This document shows positions 31,013 to 42,421 of a DNA stretch of 64,000 bases, piece after piece; within the stretch, counting starts at the first letter, position 1; the number at the start of each line of letters is the position of its first letter. Both the position numbers and the translations under genes were made by a program. The notes below the pieces were generated by a model, which had not been told where the DNA came from, did not search any database, and saw nothing but the letters and a program-made list of their open reading frames with translations. This stretch comes from Pluralibacter gergoviae ATCC 33028 = NBRC 105706 (lineage in GTDB: Bacteria; Pseudomonadota; Gammaproteobacteria; Enterobacterales; Enterobacteriaceae). The stretch covers positions 86,988 through 150,987 of the forward strand of contig NZ_BCZS01000014.1 in the NCBI RefSeq assembly GCF_001598855.1, written 5' to 3'.

Positions 31013-31981
31013 ATGAGTATACCCACCCCCCAGTGCCCGTGGCGGATGCAGGTGCACCACATCCGCCAGGAGACGGCGGATGTCTGGACCCTGTCGCTGC
31101 TGTGCCACGACTACTATCCTTACCGCGCCGGGCAGTACGCGCTGGTAAGCATTAACGGCAGCGCGGAGGATCTGCGCGCCTATACACTCTCCTCAACGCC
31201 GGGCGTCAGCGAATACATTACCCTGACCGTGCGCCGCATCGACGGCGGCAAAGGATCGGAATGGCTCACCGGCAGCGTCAAGCGCGGCGACTATCTCTGG
31301 CTCTCTGACGCGCAGGGCGAGTTTACCTGCGATAACAAGGCCACCGATAAGCTCCTGCTGCTGGCGGCGGGCTGCGGCGTGACGCCGATTATGTCGATGC
31401 GCCGCTGGCTGGCGAAATATCGCCCCGACGCCGACGTGCAGGTGATTTTCAGCGTCCGCTCCCCTGAGGACGTGATTTTTGCCGACGAGTGGCGCGACTA
31501 CCCGGTGACCTTCGTGGCGGAGAATAACGCCGCCCACGGCTTCGTGCCGGGCCGCCTGAGCAGCGCCCTGCTGCAGAGCGTGCCGGATCTCGCGGCGCGC
31601 ACCGTAATGACCTGCGGCCCGGCGCCGTACATGGAATGGGTCGAAGAGAACGTCAAGGCGCTCGGCGTCACGCGCTTCTATAAAGAGAAGTTCTTTACCC
31701 CCGCGGCCCCGGCGGCAACCGGCGGCCTGAAGTTCAGCAAGCTGCAGCCCGCCGCCGAGTTTTATGCGCCGGTAGGCACCACGCTGCTGGAGGCGCTGGA
31801 AAGCAATAAAATTGCCGTCAACGCCGCCTGCCGCGCGGGCGTCTGCGGCTGCTGTAAAACCCGCGTGCTCTCGGGCGAATACAGCGTCACCAGCACGCTG
31901 ACCCTCAGCGAACAGGAGATTGCCGACGGCTACGTGCTGGCCTGCTCCTGCCACCCGCAGGGCGATCTGGTACTCGCCTGA
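31013..31981 (+). CDS. hcr: NADH oxidoreductase Hcr
   Basis: NADH-dependent electron donor to Hcp. 322 residues: an FAD-binding domain (about 10-100; RAYTLSSTPG is the flavin motif), an NAD-binding domain (GCGVTPIMSM about 120, CGPAPYM about 203) and a C-terminal plant-type 2Fe-2S ferredoxin with CRAGVCGCCK and a final Cys in LACSCHP. GGAG lies before the ATG, and it is in an operon with hcp. Confidence 0.96.
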   Translation: MSIPTPQCPWRMQVHHIRQETADVWTLSLLCHDYYPYRAGQYALVSINGSAEDLRAYTLSSTPGVSEYITLTVRRIDGGKGSEWLTGSVKRGDYLWLSDAQGEFTCDNKATDKLLLLAAGCGVTPIMSMRRWLAKYRPDADVQVIFSVRSPEDVIFADEWRDYPVTFVAENNAAHGFVPGRLSSALLQSVPDLAARTVMTCGPAPYMEWVEENVKALGVTRFYKEKFFTPAAPAATGGLKFSKLQPAAEFYAPVGTTLLEALESNKIAVNAACRAGVCGCCKTRVLSGEYSVTSTLTLSEQEIADGYVLACSCHPQGDLVLA

Positions 31982-31988
31982 TCCTGCC

Positions 31989-32017
31989 TTTGCCTGATAG
32001 TGCCCCTATCAGGCAAA
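31989..32017 (+). other. Perfect hairpin after hcr
   Basis: TTTGCCTGATAG-TGCCC-CTATCAGGCAAA, a perfect 12-bp stem with a 5-nt loop 7 bases after the hcr stop. No T-tract follows, so it may protect the hcp-hcr mRNA 3' end or act with Rho. Confidence 0.6.
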
Positions 32018-32031
32018 TCCCTCTCCTGTGA

Positions 32032-32042
32032 TCTACGCTTAT
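32032..32042 (+). promoter_or_regulatory. Sigma-S type -10 of poxB
   Basis: TCTACGCTTAT agrees at 10 of 11 positions with the extended sigma-S -10 (KCTAYRCTTAA), 33 bases before the poxB start. poxB is a known RpoS-dependent gene in E. coli. Confidence 0.65.
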
Positions 32043-32075
32043 CTGCGGTAATAACATTTAAGGAGATGGACAACC

Positions 32076-33794
32076 ATGAAGCAGACCGTAGCTGCCTATA
32101 TTGCGAAAACGCTTGAACAAGCCGGGGTAAAAAGAATCTGGGGCGTCACCGGTGACTCCCTCAACGGGCTGAGCGACAGCCTGAATAAAATGGGCACCAT
32201 CGACTGGATGTCCACCCGCCACGAAGAGGTGGCCGCCTTTGCCGCCGGCGCGGAAGCGCAGCTCACCGGCGAACTGGCGGTCTGCGCCGGCTCCTGCGGG
32301 CCGGGCAACCTGCACCTGATCAACGGCCTTTTTGACTGCCACCGCAACCACGTGCCGGTGCTGGCCATCGCCGCCCACATTCCGTCGAGCGAAATCGGCA
32401 GCGGCTACTTTCAGGAAACCCATCCTCAGGAGCTGTTCCGCGAGTGCAGCCACTACTGTGAGCTGGTCTCCAGCCCCGATCAGATCCCGCAGGTGCTGGC
32501 CATCGCCATGCGCAAAGCGGTACTCAACCGCGGCGTCTCGGTAGTGGTCCTGCCGGGCGACGTGGCGTTGAAGCCTGCCCCGGAGAGCGCCAGCAGCCAC
32601 TGGTATCATGCCCCGCTGCCGGTGGTGGTGCCGGAGATGGAAGAGCTGCGCAAGCTGGCCCAGCTGCTGCGCTACTCGAATAATATCGCCCTGATGTGCG
32701 GCAGCGGCTGCGCCGGGGCGCACAAGGAGCTGGTGGAGTTCGCCGGAAAATTAAAAGCGCCCATCGTGCACGCCATGCGCGGCAAAGAGCACGTCGAGTA
32801 TGATAACCCTTATGACGTCGGCATGACCGGTCTTATCGGCTTCTCCTCCGGCTTCCACACCATGATGAACGCCGATACGCTGGTGCTGCTCGGCACCCAG
32901 TTCCCGTACCGCGCGTTTTACCCGACCGACGCCAAGATTATTCAGATAGACATCAACCCGGCCAGCATCGGCGCCCACAGCAAAGTGGACATGGCGCTGG
33001 TGGGCGATATTAAGGCCACGCTGGCGACGCTTATCCCCCTGCTGGAAGAGAAAACCGACCGCAAGTTCCTCGACAAGGCGCTGTCGCACTATCAGGACGC
33101 CCGTAAAGGGCTGGACGATCTGGCGAAGCCCAGCGACAAAGCGATCCACCCGCAGTACCTGGCCCAGCAGATCAGCCATTTTGCCGATGACGACGCTATC
33201 TTTACCTGCGACGTCGGCACGCCCACCGTGTGGGCGGCCCGCTATCTGAAGATGAACGGCAGGCGCCGCCTGCTCGGCTCCTTTAACCACGGCTCGATGG
33301 CCAACGCCATGCCGCAGGCGCTGGGGGCTAAGGCGACGATGCCGGATCGTCAGGTAGTCGCCATGTGCGGCGACGGCGGCTTCAGCATGCTGATGGGCGA
33401 TTTTCTGTCGGTGGCGCAGATGAAGCTGCCGGTGAAAATCATCGTCTTTAACAACAGCGTGCTCGGCTTCGTGGCGATGGAGATGAAGGCCGGGGGCTAC
33501 ATGACCGACGGCACCGATCTGCACGCCACCAACTTCGCGCGCATTGCCGAAGCCTGCGGCATTACCGGTATCCGGGTCGAGAAGTCGGCGGATATCGACG
33601 ATGCCCTGCAGCAGGCCTTCAGCATTGACGGTCCGGTGCTGGTGGACGTGGTGGTCGCTAAGGACGAACTGGCAATGCCGCCGCAGATCAAGTTCGAGCA
33701 GGCCAAGGGCTTTAGCCTCTATATGCTGCGGGCGGTGATCAGCGGCCGCGGCGATGAGGTGATTGAACTGGCGAAAACCAACTGGCTGAGGTAA
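32076..33794 (+). CDS. poxB: Pyruvate dehydrogenase (quinone) / pyruvate oxidase
   Basis: Peripheral membrane ThDP- and FAD-dependent enzyme that oxidises pyruvate to acetate and CO2, feeding the quinone pool in stationary phase. 572 residues. The PYR domain has [11 protein letters not shown] with the catalytic Glu (about 50). A central FAD domain follows, then the PP domain with the ThDP motif [18 protein letters not shown] ending ..NNS (about 430-460). The C-terminal amphipathic helix of the membrane-binding lid ends in [18 protein letters not shown] precedes the ATG. Confidence 0.97.
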   Translation: MKQTVAAYIAKTLEQAGVKRIWGVTGDSLNGLSDSLNKMGTIDWMSTRHEEVAAFAAGAEAQLTGELAVCAGSCGPGNLHLINGLFDCHRNHVPVLAIAAHIPSSEIGSGYFQETHPQELFRECSHYCELVSSPDQIPQVLAIAMRKAVLNRGVSVVVLPGDVALKPAPESASSHWYHAPLPVVVPEMEELRKLAQLLRYSNNIALMCGSGCAGAHKELVEFAGKLKAPIVHAMRGKEHVEYDNPYDVGMTGLIGFSSGFHTMMNADTLVLLGTQFPYRAFYPTDAKIIQIDINPASIGAHSKVDMALVGDIKATLATLIPLLEEKTDRKFLDKALSHYQDARKGLDDLAKPSDKAIHPQYLAQQISHFADDDAIFTCDVGTPTVWAARYLKMNGRRRLLGSFNHGSMANAMPQALGAKATMPDRQVVAMCGDGGFSMLMGDFLSVAQMKLPVKIIVFNNSVLGFVAMEMKAGGYMTDGTDLHATNFARIAEACGITGIRVEKSADIDDALQQAFSIDGPVLVDVVVAKDELAMPPQIKFEQAKGFSLYMLRAVISGRGDEVIELAKTNWLR

Positions 33795-33831
33795 AAGAGA
33801 GGCATACCCCTGAATCCAAAAAGGATATGCC

Positions 33832-34830
33832 GTGATCGATTTACGCAGTGATACCGTGACCCGCCCGGGGCGCGCCATGCTCGACGCTATGATGGCCGCG
33901 CCGGTTGGCGACGACGTGTACGGGGATGACCCGACCGTTAACGAACTGCAGCGCTACGCTGCTGAGCTGGGCGGCAAAGAGGCCGCCCTGTTTTTACCTT
34001 CCGGCACCCAGGCGAACCTGGTCGGTCTGCTCAGCCACTGCGAGCGCGGCGAGGAGTATATCGTCGGCCAGGGCGCCCACAACTACCTGTATGAAGCCGG
34101 AGGCGCGGCGGTGCTGGGCAGTATTCAGCCCCAGCCTATCGACGCCGCCGCCGACGGCACCCTGCCGCTCGATAAAGTGGCGGCCAAGATCAAAGCCGAC
34201 GACGTCCACTTCGCCCGCACCAAACTGCTCAGCCTTGAAAATACCCACAACGGCAAAGTGCTGCCGCGCGACTACCTGCGCCAGGCGTGGGAATTTACCC
34301 GCGAGCGCGGCCTCGGCCTGCACGTCGACGGGGCGCGCATCTTTAACGCCGTGGTGGACTACGGCTGCGAGCTGCGCGACGTGGCGCAGTACTGCGACTC
34401 GTTCACTATCTGTCTGTCAAAAGGGCTGGGCACGCCGGTCGGCTCCCTGCTGCTCGGCAGCCGGGACTATATCAAGCGCGCCACCCGCTGGCGCAAAATG
34501 ACTGGCGGCGGTATGCGCCAGGCGGGCATTCTGGCGGCCGCCGGGCTGTATGCGCTGCAAAATAATGTTCAGCGTCTTAAGGAAGACCACGATAATGCCG
34601 CGTGGATGGCGGCGCGTCTGCGCGAGATCGGCGCCGACGTGATGCGCCACGACACTAACATGCTGTTCGTGCGCGTCGGCGAGCGGCACGCGGCGCTGGG
34701 CGACTTTCTGCGCAGCCGCGGGGTGCTGATCAACGCCTCGCCGGTGGTGCGGCTGGTCACCCATCTGGACGTCAGCCGCGAACAGCTGGCGGACGTGGCC
34801 GACCTGTGGAAGACCTTCAGCCAGCGTTAA
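33832..34830 (+). CDS. ltaE: Low-specificity L-threonine aldolase
   Basis: PLP enzyme cleaving L-threonine and L-allo-threonine to glycine and acetaldehyde. 332 residues. The N-terminal MIDLRSDTVTRP, the active-site lysine region ICLSKGLGTPVGS (about 192-204) and KMTGGGMRQAG are diagnostic. Starts with GTG after AAAGGAT. It is 37 bases after poxB and 9 before ybjT, so poxB-ltaE-ybjT-ybjS may be co-transcribed. Confidence 0.96.
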   Translation: MIDLRSDTVTRPGRAMLDAMMAAPVGDDVYGDDPTVNELQRYAAELGGKEAALFLPSGTQANLVGLLSHCERGEEYIVGQGAHNYLYEAGGAAVLGSIQPQPIDAAADGTLPLDKVAAKIKADDVHFARTKLLSLENTHNGKVLPRDYLRQAWEFTRERGLGLHVDGARIFNAVVDYGCELRDVAQYCDSFTICLSKGLGTPVGSLLLGSRDYIKRATRWRKMTGGGMRQAGILAAAGLYALQNNVQRLKEDHDNAAWMAARLREIGADVMRHDTNMLFVRVGERHAALGDFLRSRGVLINASPVVRLVTHLDVSREQLADVADLWKTFSQR

Positions 34831-34839
34831 GGAGCTAAC

Positions 34840-36279
34840 GTGCCGCAAACCATTCTGGTGCTCGGCGCCAGCGGCTATATCGGTCAGCACCTGGTGACCG
34901 GACTCAGCCAGCGCGGGCACCGGGTAGTGGCCGCCGCCCGCAATACCGAGCGTCTGCAGAAGCTGGCGCTGCCCGGCGTCAGCTGCCACGACGTGGATCT
35001 CAACTGGCCGGATAACTTGCCGGCGCTGCTCAGGGGCGTGGATACCCTTTATTACCTGGTGCACGGCATGGGCGAAGGCCGCAACTTTATCGCCCGCGAG
35101 CGGCACGTGGCGCTCAACGTGCGCGACGCGCTGTGGGAGCAGCCGGTGCGGCAGATTATTTTTCTCAGCTCGCTGCAGGTGCCGGAGGCCGAACAGTCCG
35201 ACCACCTCCGCGCCCGGCAAATCACCGGCAATATCCTGCGCGATACCGGCATTCCGGTCAGCGAACTGCGCGCGGGGATTATCGTCGGCGCCGGATCGGC
35301 GGCCTTCGAGGTGATGCGCGACATGGTCTACAATCTGCCGGTGCTGACCCCGCCGCGCTGGGTGCGCTCCCGCACCTCGCCCATTGCGCTGGAGAATCTG
35401 CTCACCTATCTGCTGGGGCTGCTGGACTTTCCCGCCGATGAGAACCGGATTTTCGAAGCCGCCGGACCAGAGGTGCTGAGCTACCAGCAGCAGTTTGAGC
35501 GCTTTATGCGCATCAGCGGCCGCCGCAGGCCGCTCGTCCCCATTCCTTTTCCTACCCGCTGGATCTCGGTCTGGTTTCTGCAGACCATCACCTCGGTGCC
35601 TGCCAGTATCGCCAGGGCGCTGATTCAGGGGCTTAAGCACGACATGCTGGCGGACGACCGGGCGCTGCGCGCGCTGATCCCGCAGACGCTTATCACCTTT
35701 GACGAGGCGGTGGCGCGCACGCTTGAGGAGGAGGCGCAGCTGGTGCACTCCAGCGACTGGGGCTATGACGCCCACGCCTACGCCCGCTGGCGGCCGGAGT
35801 ACGGCTACTATCCTAAGCAGGCGGGCTGTACGATCGCCACCCGCGCCAGCCGCGAGGCGCTGTGGCAGATAGTCAATCAGCTCGGCGGCCGCGAGGGCTA
35901 CTTCTTCGGCAACGTGCTGTGGCGCATCCGCGCCGGCATGGACCTGCTTATCGGCCACCGGCTGGCGAAGGGGCGCCCGGCGCGGCCCTGGCTTGAGGTT
36001 GGCGACCGGGTGGACAGCTGGCGGGTGATTATCGTCGAACCGCAGCGGCAGCTGTCGCTGCTGTTTGGTATGAAGGCGCCGGGGCTGGGACGGCTGACCT
36101 TTACCATCAAAGAGCGCGGCGACCATCGCGAAATTGACGTTCGCGCCTGGTGGCATCCGCACGGTATGCCAGGATTATGCTACTGGCTGCTGATGATCCC
36201 GGCGCATCTGTTCATTTTTCGCGGGATGGCGAAGCGCATTGCGGCCCTTGCCGAACAAATCACGCGCAGAGAGCCATAA
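34840..36279 (+). CDS. ybjT: SDR-family NAD(P)-binding protein YbjT
   Basis: 479 residues. N-terminal Rossmann domain with [11 protein letters not shown] (about 8-18) of the NmrA-like/atypical SDR type. The C-terminal DUF2867 part (about 330-470) ends in a hydrophobic stretch ([16 protein letters not shown]), suggesting membrane attachment. GTG start following AAGGAG. The substrate is unknown in the family. Confidence 0.92.
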   Translation: MPQTILVLGASGYIGQHLVTGLSQRGHRVVAAARNTERLQKLALPGVSCHDVDLNWPDNLPALLRGVDTLYYLVHGMGEGRNFIARERHVALNVRDALWEQPVRQIIFLSSLQVPEAEQSDHLRARQITGNILRDTGIPVSELRAGIIVGAGSAAFEVMRDMVYNLPVLTPPRWVRSRTSPIALENLLTYLLGLLDFPADENRIFEAAGPEVLSYQQQFERFMRISGRRRPLVPIPFPTRWISVWFLQTITSVPASIARALIQGLKHDMLADDRALRALIPQTLITFDEAVARTLEEEAQLVHSSDWGYDAHAYARWRPEYGYYPKQAGCTIATRASREALWQIVNQLGGREGYFFGNVLWRIRAGMDLLIGHRLAKGRPARPWLEVGDRVDSWRVIIVEPQRQLSLLFGMKAPGLGRLTFTIKERGDHREIDVRAWWHPHGMPGLCYWLLMIPAHLFIFRGMAKRIAALAEQITRREP

Positions 36280-36369
36280 TGAACGCATTTGTTACCAGTT
36301 TCTCATTGCAACCGGGCGTGATTCACGAAAGAATGCCCGCGAAATTCTTTTCAGGAACAGCGGATTAAT

Positions 36370-37383
36370 ATGAAGGTACTGGTCACCGGCGCCACCAGCG
36401 GCTTGGGCCGAAATGCGGTGGAGTATTTGCGTCGCAGGGGCGTGAGCGTGAAAGCCACCGGTCGCAATGAGGCGATGGGCAGGCTGCTGACGAAAATGGG
36501 CGCGGAGTTTGTGCACGCCGATCTCACCCAGCTGGTCTCCTCCCAGGCGAAAGTGATGCTGGCCGGTATTGATACGCTGTGGCACTGCTCCAGCTTTACC
36601 TCTCCCTGGGGCACCCAGGAGGCGTTTGACCTCGCCAACGTCCGCGCCACCCGCCGCCTCGGCGAGTGGGCGGTGGCCTGGGGCGTGCGCAACTTTATCC
36701 ATATTTCCTCACCGTCGCTCTACTTCGACTATCGCCACCACCGCGAGATTACGGAAGACTTTCGCCCGCACCGCTTCGCCAACGAGTTTGCCCGCAGCAA
36801 GGCCGCCGGCGAAGAGGTGGTGAAGCTGCTGGCGCAGGCCAACCCCAACACCCGCTTTACGGTGCTGCGTCCGCAGAGCCTGTTTGGCCCGCACGATAAG
36901 GTGTTTATTCCGCGCCTGGCGCAGATGATGCACCACTACGGCAGCGTGCTGCTGCCGCGCGGCGGCGCGGCGATGGTGGATATGACCTACTACGAAAACG
37001 CCGTCCACGCCATGTGGCTGGCGAGCCAGCCGGAATGCGATGCGCTGCCCTCGGGCCGGGCGTATAACATCACCAACGGCGAGTCCCGCAGCCTGAAGAG
37101 CATCGTGCAGCGGCTTATCGATGAACTCGACATCCGCTGCCGGATCCGCTCGGTGCCCTACCCGATGCTCGATATGGTGGCCCGCAGCATGGAGCGCTTT
37201 GGCCGCAAGTCAGCCAAAGAGCCCACCTTCACCCACTACGGCGTCTCCAAGCTCAACTTCGATTTCACGCTGGATATCAGCCGGGCGGAGCAGGAGCTGG
37301 GCTACCGGCCTATCGTCTCCCTCGATGAGGGGATCGTGCAGACGGCGGCCTGGCTCCGGGACCACGGCAAGCTGCACCTCTGA
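36370..37383 (+). CDS. ybjS: NAD-dependent epimerase/dehydratase family protein YbjS
   Basis: 337-residue extended SDR with [16 protein letters not shown] (5-20), a SSPSLYFDY segment in the catalytic Ser/Tyr region, and a C-terminal substrate domain of the 3-beta-HSD-like type. Lies 90 bases after ybjT and converges on amiD with 1 base between stops. Reaction unknown. Confidence 0.92.
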   Translation: MKVLVTGATSGLGRNAVEYLRRRGVSVKATGRNEAMGRLLTKMGAEFVHADLTQLVSSQAKVMLAGIDTLWHCSSFTSPWGTQEAFDLANVRATRRLGEWAVAWGVRNFIHISSPSLYFDYRHHREITEDFRPHRFANEFARSKAAGEEVVKLLAQANPNTRFTVLRPQSLFGPHDKVFIPRLAQMMHHYGSVLLPRGGAAMVDMTYYENAVHAMWLASQPECDALPSGRAYNITNGESRSLKSIVQRLIDELDIRCRIRSVPYPMLDMVARSMERFGRKSAKEPTFTHYGVSKLNFDFTLDISRAEQELGYRPIVSLDEGIVQTAAWLRDHGKLHL

Positions 37384-37384
37384 C

Positions 37385-38233
37385 CTACGACGCCTGGCCG
37401 TACTTCTCCAGCAGCGCTTCGGCGATGGCCTGAGTTTCAGCATCGGCCTGCCCATCCCAGCGCGCCGGGCGGAAGTGCATCTGAAACGCCATAATCACCC
37501 GCCGCTGCTGCTGGGCGGTCATCCCCGGCGTCACCTCATAACCGTAGCGCGCCAGCAGGTCGAGCAGCACCAGCCGCGACGTCGGCGTGCCCGGCGCCTG
37601 CCCGTGCAGGTAGTAAGCCACCCGACTATTGTCAGGCCACGCGCCGATGCCCTGCTGGGAGAGCTGCAGCCACGGGAACATCGGGCCGGGATCGTCTTTA
37701 CGCTGCGGGGCGATATCCGCGTGGGCCACAATATTCTCCGGCTCAATGTGGTAGCGGGCGATGATATCTTTCACCAGCGGGATCAGGGCGTTTATCTGCC
37801 CCTGCGCGAAGGGCGCAAAGCTCTTCTCGCCGCCGCTTTTGGTCCAGCCGGCGTTCTCAAGCTCGATGCCAATCGAGGTGTCGTTGATGCGGGTTGCGCC
37901 GCGCCAGAAGCTCGACCCCGCGTGCCAGGCGAGATCGCGCTCCTGCACCAGTTGGTAGATGCGCGGCTTGCCCTTCTGCATCGGCGGAACCGCCGGCACC
38001 AGGTAGTGGGCGCTGACCTGCGATCCGGTCAGGGTGGCGAGGGAGACGTCAAAATCACCGGCGGTATAGTGCAGGACGAGGATTTTGATGCGCGGATAGG
38101 CGTTGCGCGCCGGATGCAGCGTATCCAGCTGATAGCCGGGCTTATTGACGACGCCCTGCGCTTTTTCCTTCTCTTCCGAGGCGCAGCCCGCCAGCAGCAG
38201 CGCCAGAGATAACAGCAGCAGGAGTCGCTTCAT
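37385..38233 (-). CDS. amiD: N-acetylmuramoyl-L-alanine amidase AmiD (lipoprotein)
   Basis: Outer-membrane zinc amidase that cleaves the lactyl ether-linked peptide from MurNAc and anhydroMurNAc peptidoglycan fragments. 282 residues. Lipoprotein signal with lipobox LAGC (14-17). Amidase_2 fold with Zn ligands in VLHYTAG (His about 55), a central His in [14 protein letters not shown] and its Asp. C-terminal peptidoglycan-binding helix bundle (about 190-275). Overlaps the ybjQ stop by 4 bases. Confidence 0.96.
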   Translation of the reverse strand: MKRLLLLLSLALLLAGCASEEKEKAQGVVNKPGYQLDTLHPARNAYPRIKILVLHYTAGDFDVSLATLTGSQVSAHYLVPAVPPMQKGKPRIYQLVQERDLAWHAGSSFWRGATRINDTSIGIELENAGWTKSGGEKSFAPFAQGQINALIPLVKDIIARYHIEPENIVAHADIAPQRKDDPGPMFPWLQLSQQGIGAWPDNSRVAYYLHGQAPGTPTSRLVLLDLLARYGYEVTPGMTAQQQRRVIMAFQMHFRPARWDGQADAETQAIAEALLEKYGQAS

Positions 38234-38553
38234 CGCCGGGTTTTCACTGCGGTGCCGCTGACGCTGACCATCAGCATGCTGCTATCTTTGCCGACGGTCT
38301 CATAATCAATATCGATACCGACTACGGCGTTTGCGCCGAGCGCCTTCGCCTGCTCGCCCAGCTCCTTAAAGGCAATTTCGCGCGCTTTGCGCAGCTCTTT
38401 CTCATAGGCCCCGGAGCGGCCGCCGACGATATCGCGGATGCCGGCAAAAAAGTCGCGGAAAATGTTGGCACCGAGAATGGCCTCACCGGTCACCACGCCG
38501 CAGTATTCCTCGATTGTCTGACCTTCCAGGGTAGGGGTTGTTGAGTATTGCAT
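38230..38553 (-). CDS. ybjQ: YbjQ family heavy-metal-binding-domain-like protein
   Basis: 107-residue UPF0145 protein from [20 protein letters not shown], the E. coli start, with GGAGGAG just upstream. Conserved features are [20 protein letters not shown] and [15 protein letters not shown]. Forms a pentamer-like fold in solved relatives; function unknown. Co-transcribed with amiD. Confidence 0.93.
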   Translation of the reverse strand: MQYSTTPTLEGQTIEEYCGVVTGEAILGANIFRDFFAGIRDIVGGRSGAYEKELRKAREIAFKELGEQAKALGANAVVGIDIDYETVGKDSSMLMVSVSGTAVKTRR

Positions 38554-38670
38554 TGCTCCTCCGTCCTCCTTCGTCAATACCTTAGCGCAGTTAGCCAAAT
38601 ACATTCCTATAGCAATGCGCTATGCTTTTAAAAAACTCAGTACCGTAGACATTTTATAAGGAAATCAGTT

Positions 38671-39186
38671 ATGCGCTACTCAATTACTGCTCTTGTTATT
38701 CCCTGCGCGCTCCTGCTCAGCGCCTGCACTACCGTGACGCCCGCGTTTAAGGATATCGGCAGCCGCTCCGGCCCCTGCATCGAAGGCGGCCCGGACACCG
38801 TCGCTCAGGCCTTCTATGATTACCGTATTCAGCATCGTGAAACGACCCTTGCGGCGCTGCGCCCTTATCTGAGTGACGACCTGAATGACGTACTGACAAA
38901 AGCCGATCGCGATCCGCAAAAGCGCGCGCTGCTGCATAAAGATCCTTTCACCGGGACGACAACTATCCCTGACAGCGCCGAGGTCGCCAGCGCATCAACG
39001 ATCCCGAACACCGATGCGCGCAATATTCCGCTGCGGGTCAAACTGCATCAGGGCAGCCAGAGCTGGCAGGATGAGGTGCTGATGATCCGCGAAGGCCAGT
39101 GCTGGGCGGTGGACGATATTCGCTATCTCAGCGGCAACAGCCACGCTCTGACCGGCACCCTGCGCCAGAGCATGGAGCTGCGCTGA
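38671..39186 (+). CDS. ybjP: Lipoprotein YbjP
   Basis: 171-residue predicted lipoprotein: signal peptide with lipobox LSAC (Cys about 19), then a DUF3828-like domain (QAFYDYRIQHRE.. LRPYLSDDLNDVL). Divergent from ybjQ across 117 bases. TAAGGAAAT precedes the ATG. Role unknown; a normal backbone gene. Confidence 0.92.
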   Translation: MRYSITALVIPCALLLSACTTVTPAFKDIGSRSGPCIEGGPDTVAQAFYDYRIQHRETTLAALRPYLSDDLNDVLTKADRDPQKRALLHKDPFTGTTTIPDSAEVASASTIPNTDARNIPLRVKLHQGSQSWQDEVLMIREGQCWAVDDIRYLSGNSHALTGTLRQSMELR

Positions 39187-39310
39187 TCCCCCTACACTCC
39201 ATCAGGTGAAATGTCTGGCATTCGGCAACGGATGCCGACGTTTATATCCCCGCACTACCCCGCTCACAATTTTGTGCTAAGTTTACTCATAAACATGGTT
39301 TATTTTTAAG

Positions 39311-39345
39311 TTTTAACGCATAAATATTGCATAACTATTCTGTGA
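39311..39345 (+). promoter_or_regulatory. Possible ArgR boxes of artP
   Basis: CGCATAAATATTGCA followed closely by TGCATAACTATTCTG resemble two degenerate ARG boxes (about 3 mismatches each to TNAATwwwwATTNA) upstream of the art operon. Much weaker than the artJ site. Confidence 0.35.
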
Positions 39346-39390
39346 ACGTTACTATTTGCGGCCTCAATTGCTATTGGTCAGATGTGCTGG

Positions 39391-40119
<729 letters not shown>

Positions 40120-40138
40120 AGCTTCAGGAACAATGACA

Positions 40139-40870
40139 ATGAAAAAACTCGTGATTGCCGCGCTGCTCGCAAGCGTAAGCCTCTCTGCCACCGCTGCCCA
40201 GACTATTCGCTTCGCCACCGAAGCGTCCTATCCTCCGTTTGAGTCGATGGACGCCAGCAACAAGATTGTCGGCTTCGACGTCGATCTGGCTAACGCCCTG
40301 TGTAAAGAGATTGACGCCACCTGCACCTTCAACAACCAGGCGTTCGATAGCCTGATCCCGAGCCTGAAGTTCCGCCGCGTTGACGCGGTGATGGCCGGTA
40401 TGGATATCACCCCGGAGCGCGAGAAGCAGGTACTGTTCACCAAACCTTACTACGATAACTCCGCGCTGTTCATCGGCCAGAAAGGCAAGTACGCCACCAT
40501 TGACGCCCTGAAGGGCAAAAAAGTCGGCGTGCAGAACGGCACCACCCACCAGAAATTTATTACCGATAAGCACCCGGAAATTACCACCGTACCGTACGAC
40601 AGCTATCAGAATGCGAAGCTGGATCTGCAAAACGGCCGCATTGACGCCGTCTTCGGCGATACCGCGGTGGTAACCGAGTGGCTGAAGGCCAACGACAAGC
40701 TGGCGGCCGTCGGCGATAAAGTGACCGATAAAGATTACTTCGGCACCGGCCTCGGCATCGCGGTGCGCCAGGGCAATACCGAACTGCAGCAGAAATTCAA
40801 CGCTGCGCTGGATAAAGTGAAGCAGGACGGCACTTACCAGAACATCTACAACAAATGGTTCCAGAAGTAA
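40139..40870 (+). CDS. artI: Arginine ABC transporter substrate-binding protein ArtI
   Basis: Periplasmic binding protein, 243 residues. Signal peptide MKKLVIAALLASVSLSATAA, then the amino-acid SBP fold (FATEASYPPFESMDASN, GFDVDLANALC, GTTHQKFI). About 70% similar in wording to ArtJ encoded 1.6 kb downstream, so the two are duplicates with different regulation. 19 bases after artP. Confidence 0.95.
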   Translation: MKKLVIAALLASVSLSATAAQTIRFATEASYPPFESMDASNKIVGFDVDLANALCKEIDATCTFNNQAFDSLIPSLKFRRVDAVMAGMDITPEREKQVLFTKPYYDNSALFIGQKGKYATIDALKGKKVGVQNGTTHQKFITDKHPEITTVPYDSYQNAKLDLQNGRIDAVFGDTAVVTEWLKANDKLAAVGDKVTDKDYFGTGLGIAVRQGNTELQQKFNAALDKVKQDGTYQNIYNKWFQK

Positions 40871-40876
40871 GTCCTG

Positions 40877-41593
40877 ATGAACGAAATGTTTCCGTTAGCA
40901 AGCGCCGCCGGGATGACCGTCGGCCTTGCGCTCACAGCGCTGGTCATCGGCCTGGCGCTGGCGATGATCTTCGCGGTGTGGGAGTCGGCCCGCTGGCGCC
41001 CGCTGGCGTGGATTGGCACTGCGCTGGTCACCGTGCTGCGCGGGCTGCCTGAAATCCTGGTGGTCCTTTTTATCTATTTCGGCTCCTCGCAGCTGCTGCT
41101 GATGCTCTCCGACGGCTTCAGCATCAACCTCGGCGTTGTGCAGATCCCGGTGCAGGTGCAGATAGATAACTTCGACGTCAGCCCGTTCCTGTGCGGCGCC
41201 ATCGCCCTTTCCCTGCTCTACGCCGCCTACGCCTCGCAGACCCTGCGCGGCGCGCTGAAAGCGGTTCCGCAGGGGCAGTGGGAGTCGGGTCAGGCGCTGG
41301 GGCTGAGCAAAAGCGCCATCTTCTTTCGCCTGGTGATGCCGCAGATGTGGCGCCACGCGCTGCCGGGGCTGGGCAACCAGTGGCTGGTGCTGCTGAAGGA
41401 TACCGCGCTGGTGTCGCTTATCAGCGTCAACGACCTGATGCTGCAGACCAAAAGCATCGCCACCCGCACCCAGGAGCCGTTTACCTGGTATATCGTGGCG
41501 GCGGCGATCTATCTGGCGATCACCCTGATAAGCCAGTACGTGCTCAAGCGCATCGATCTGCGCGCGACCCGCTTTGAACGGAGGCCTGGCTGA
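40877..41593 (+). CDS. artQ: Arginine ABC transporter permease ArtQ
   Basis: 238-residue inner-membrane permease of the HisM/ArtQ type with five to six membrane segments. The EAA-type coupling loop is [19 protein letters not shown] (about 143-161). 6 bases after artI, overlapping artM by one base (TGATG). Confidence 0.95.
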   Translation: MNEMFPLASAAGMTVGLALTALVIGLALAMIFAVWESARWRPLAWIGTALVTVLRGLPEILVVLFIYFGSSQLLLMLSDGFSINLGVVQIPVQVQIDNFDVSPFLCGAIALSLLYAAYASQTLRGALKAVPQGQWESGQALGLSKSAIFFRLVMPQMWRHALPGLGNQWLVLLKDTALVSLISVNDLMLQTKSIATRTQEPFTWYIVAAAIYLAITLISQYVLKRIDLRATRFERRPG

Positions 41594-42261
41594 TGCTTGA
41601 GTACATGCCCGAACTGATGAAGGGGCTGCACACCAGCCTGACGCTGACCGCCGCCTCCATCGTCGTCGCCCTGATCCTCGCCCTGCTGTTCACCATCGTC
41701 CTGACGCTGAAGACGCCGGTGCTGGTGTGGCTGGTGCGCGGCTATATCACGCTGTTTACCGGTACCCCGCTGCTGGTGCAGATCTTCCTTATCTACTACG
41801 GACCCGGCCAGTTTCCGCAGCTGCAGAACTACCCAGCCATCTGGCACCTGCTGTCGGAGCCGTGGCTGTGCGCGCTGATTGCCCTGTCGCTCAACAGCGC
41901 CGCCTATACCACGCAGCTGTTCTACGGCGCGATCCGCGCTATCCCGGAAGGCCAGTGGCAGTCCTGCGGGGCGCTGGGGATGAATAAAAAGGATACGCTG
42001 GCGATCCTGCTGCCCTACGCCTTTAAGCGGGCGCTCTCCTCCTACTCCAACGAAGTGGTGCTGGTGTTCAAGAGCACGTCGCTTGCCTATACCATCACCC
42101 TGATGGAGGTGATGGGCCACGGCCAGCTGCTCTACGGCCGCACCTATGACGTAATGGTGTTTGGCGCGGCCGGCGTGGTCTACCTGGTGGTCAACGGCCT
42201 GCTGACGCTGCTGATGCGCCTGATCGAGCGCCGGGCGCTGGCGTTCGAGCGCCGCAGCTAA
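41593..42261 (+). CDS. artM: Arginine ABC transporter permease ArtM
   Basis: 222-residue partner permease. The membrane domain has FTGTPLLVQIFLIYYG and the EAA loop CGALGMNKKDTLAILLP (about 128-144). Pairs with ArtQ and is driven by ArtP. Followed by a terminator that separates artJ. Confidence 0.95.
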   Translation: MLEYMPELMKGLHTSLTLTAASIVVALILALLFTIVLTLKTPVLVWLVRGYITLFTGTPLLVQIFLIYYGPGQFPQLQNYPAIWHLLSEPWLCALIALSLNSAAYTTQLFYGAIRAIPEGQWQSCGALGMNKKDTLAILLPYAFKRALSSYSNEVVLVFKSTSLAYTITLMEVMGHGQLLYGRTYDVMVFGAAGVVYLVVNGLLTLLMRLIERRALAFERRS

Positions 42262-42282
42262 GGTGAATACACGCTAAAGCGT

Positions 42283-42317
42283 AATGCGGGTAAGTGAAGC
42301 GCTGCCCGCATTTTTTT
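42283..42317 (+). terminator. artPIQM terminator
   Basis: ATGCGGG (42284-42290) pairs with CCCGCAT (42305-42311), followed by seven T's, 22 bases after artM. Confidence 0.8.
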
Positions 42318-42325
42318 CGCAGTCA

Positions 42326-42364
42326 GAAAAATAATTAATCGATATTATTGAATATAAATTCACT
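42326..42364 (+). promoter_or_regulatory. ArgR operator of artJ
   Basis: TGAATATAAATTCA (42349-42362) matches the ARG-box core TNAATwwwwATTNA at every fixed position. A weaker box lies three bases upstream (42326-42343). The spacing and pairing are those of ArgR hexamer sites, and artJ is ArgR-repressed in E. coli. Confidence 0.75.
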
Positions 42365-42421
42365 TAATGGCATGGTAACTCTCGTTAACAACACACAATA
42401 TTGACCGACGGGAGTTCTACC

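Noticed and set aside
34417..36162. Minus-strand open frame of 581 codons
   Set aside because: Antisense of ltaE and ybjT, whose sense frames have clear family motifs.
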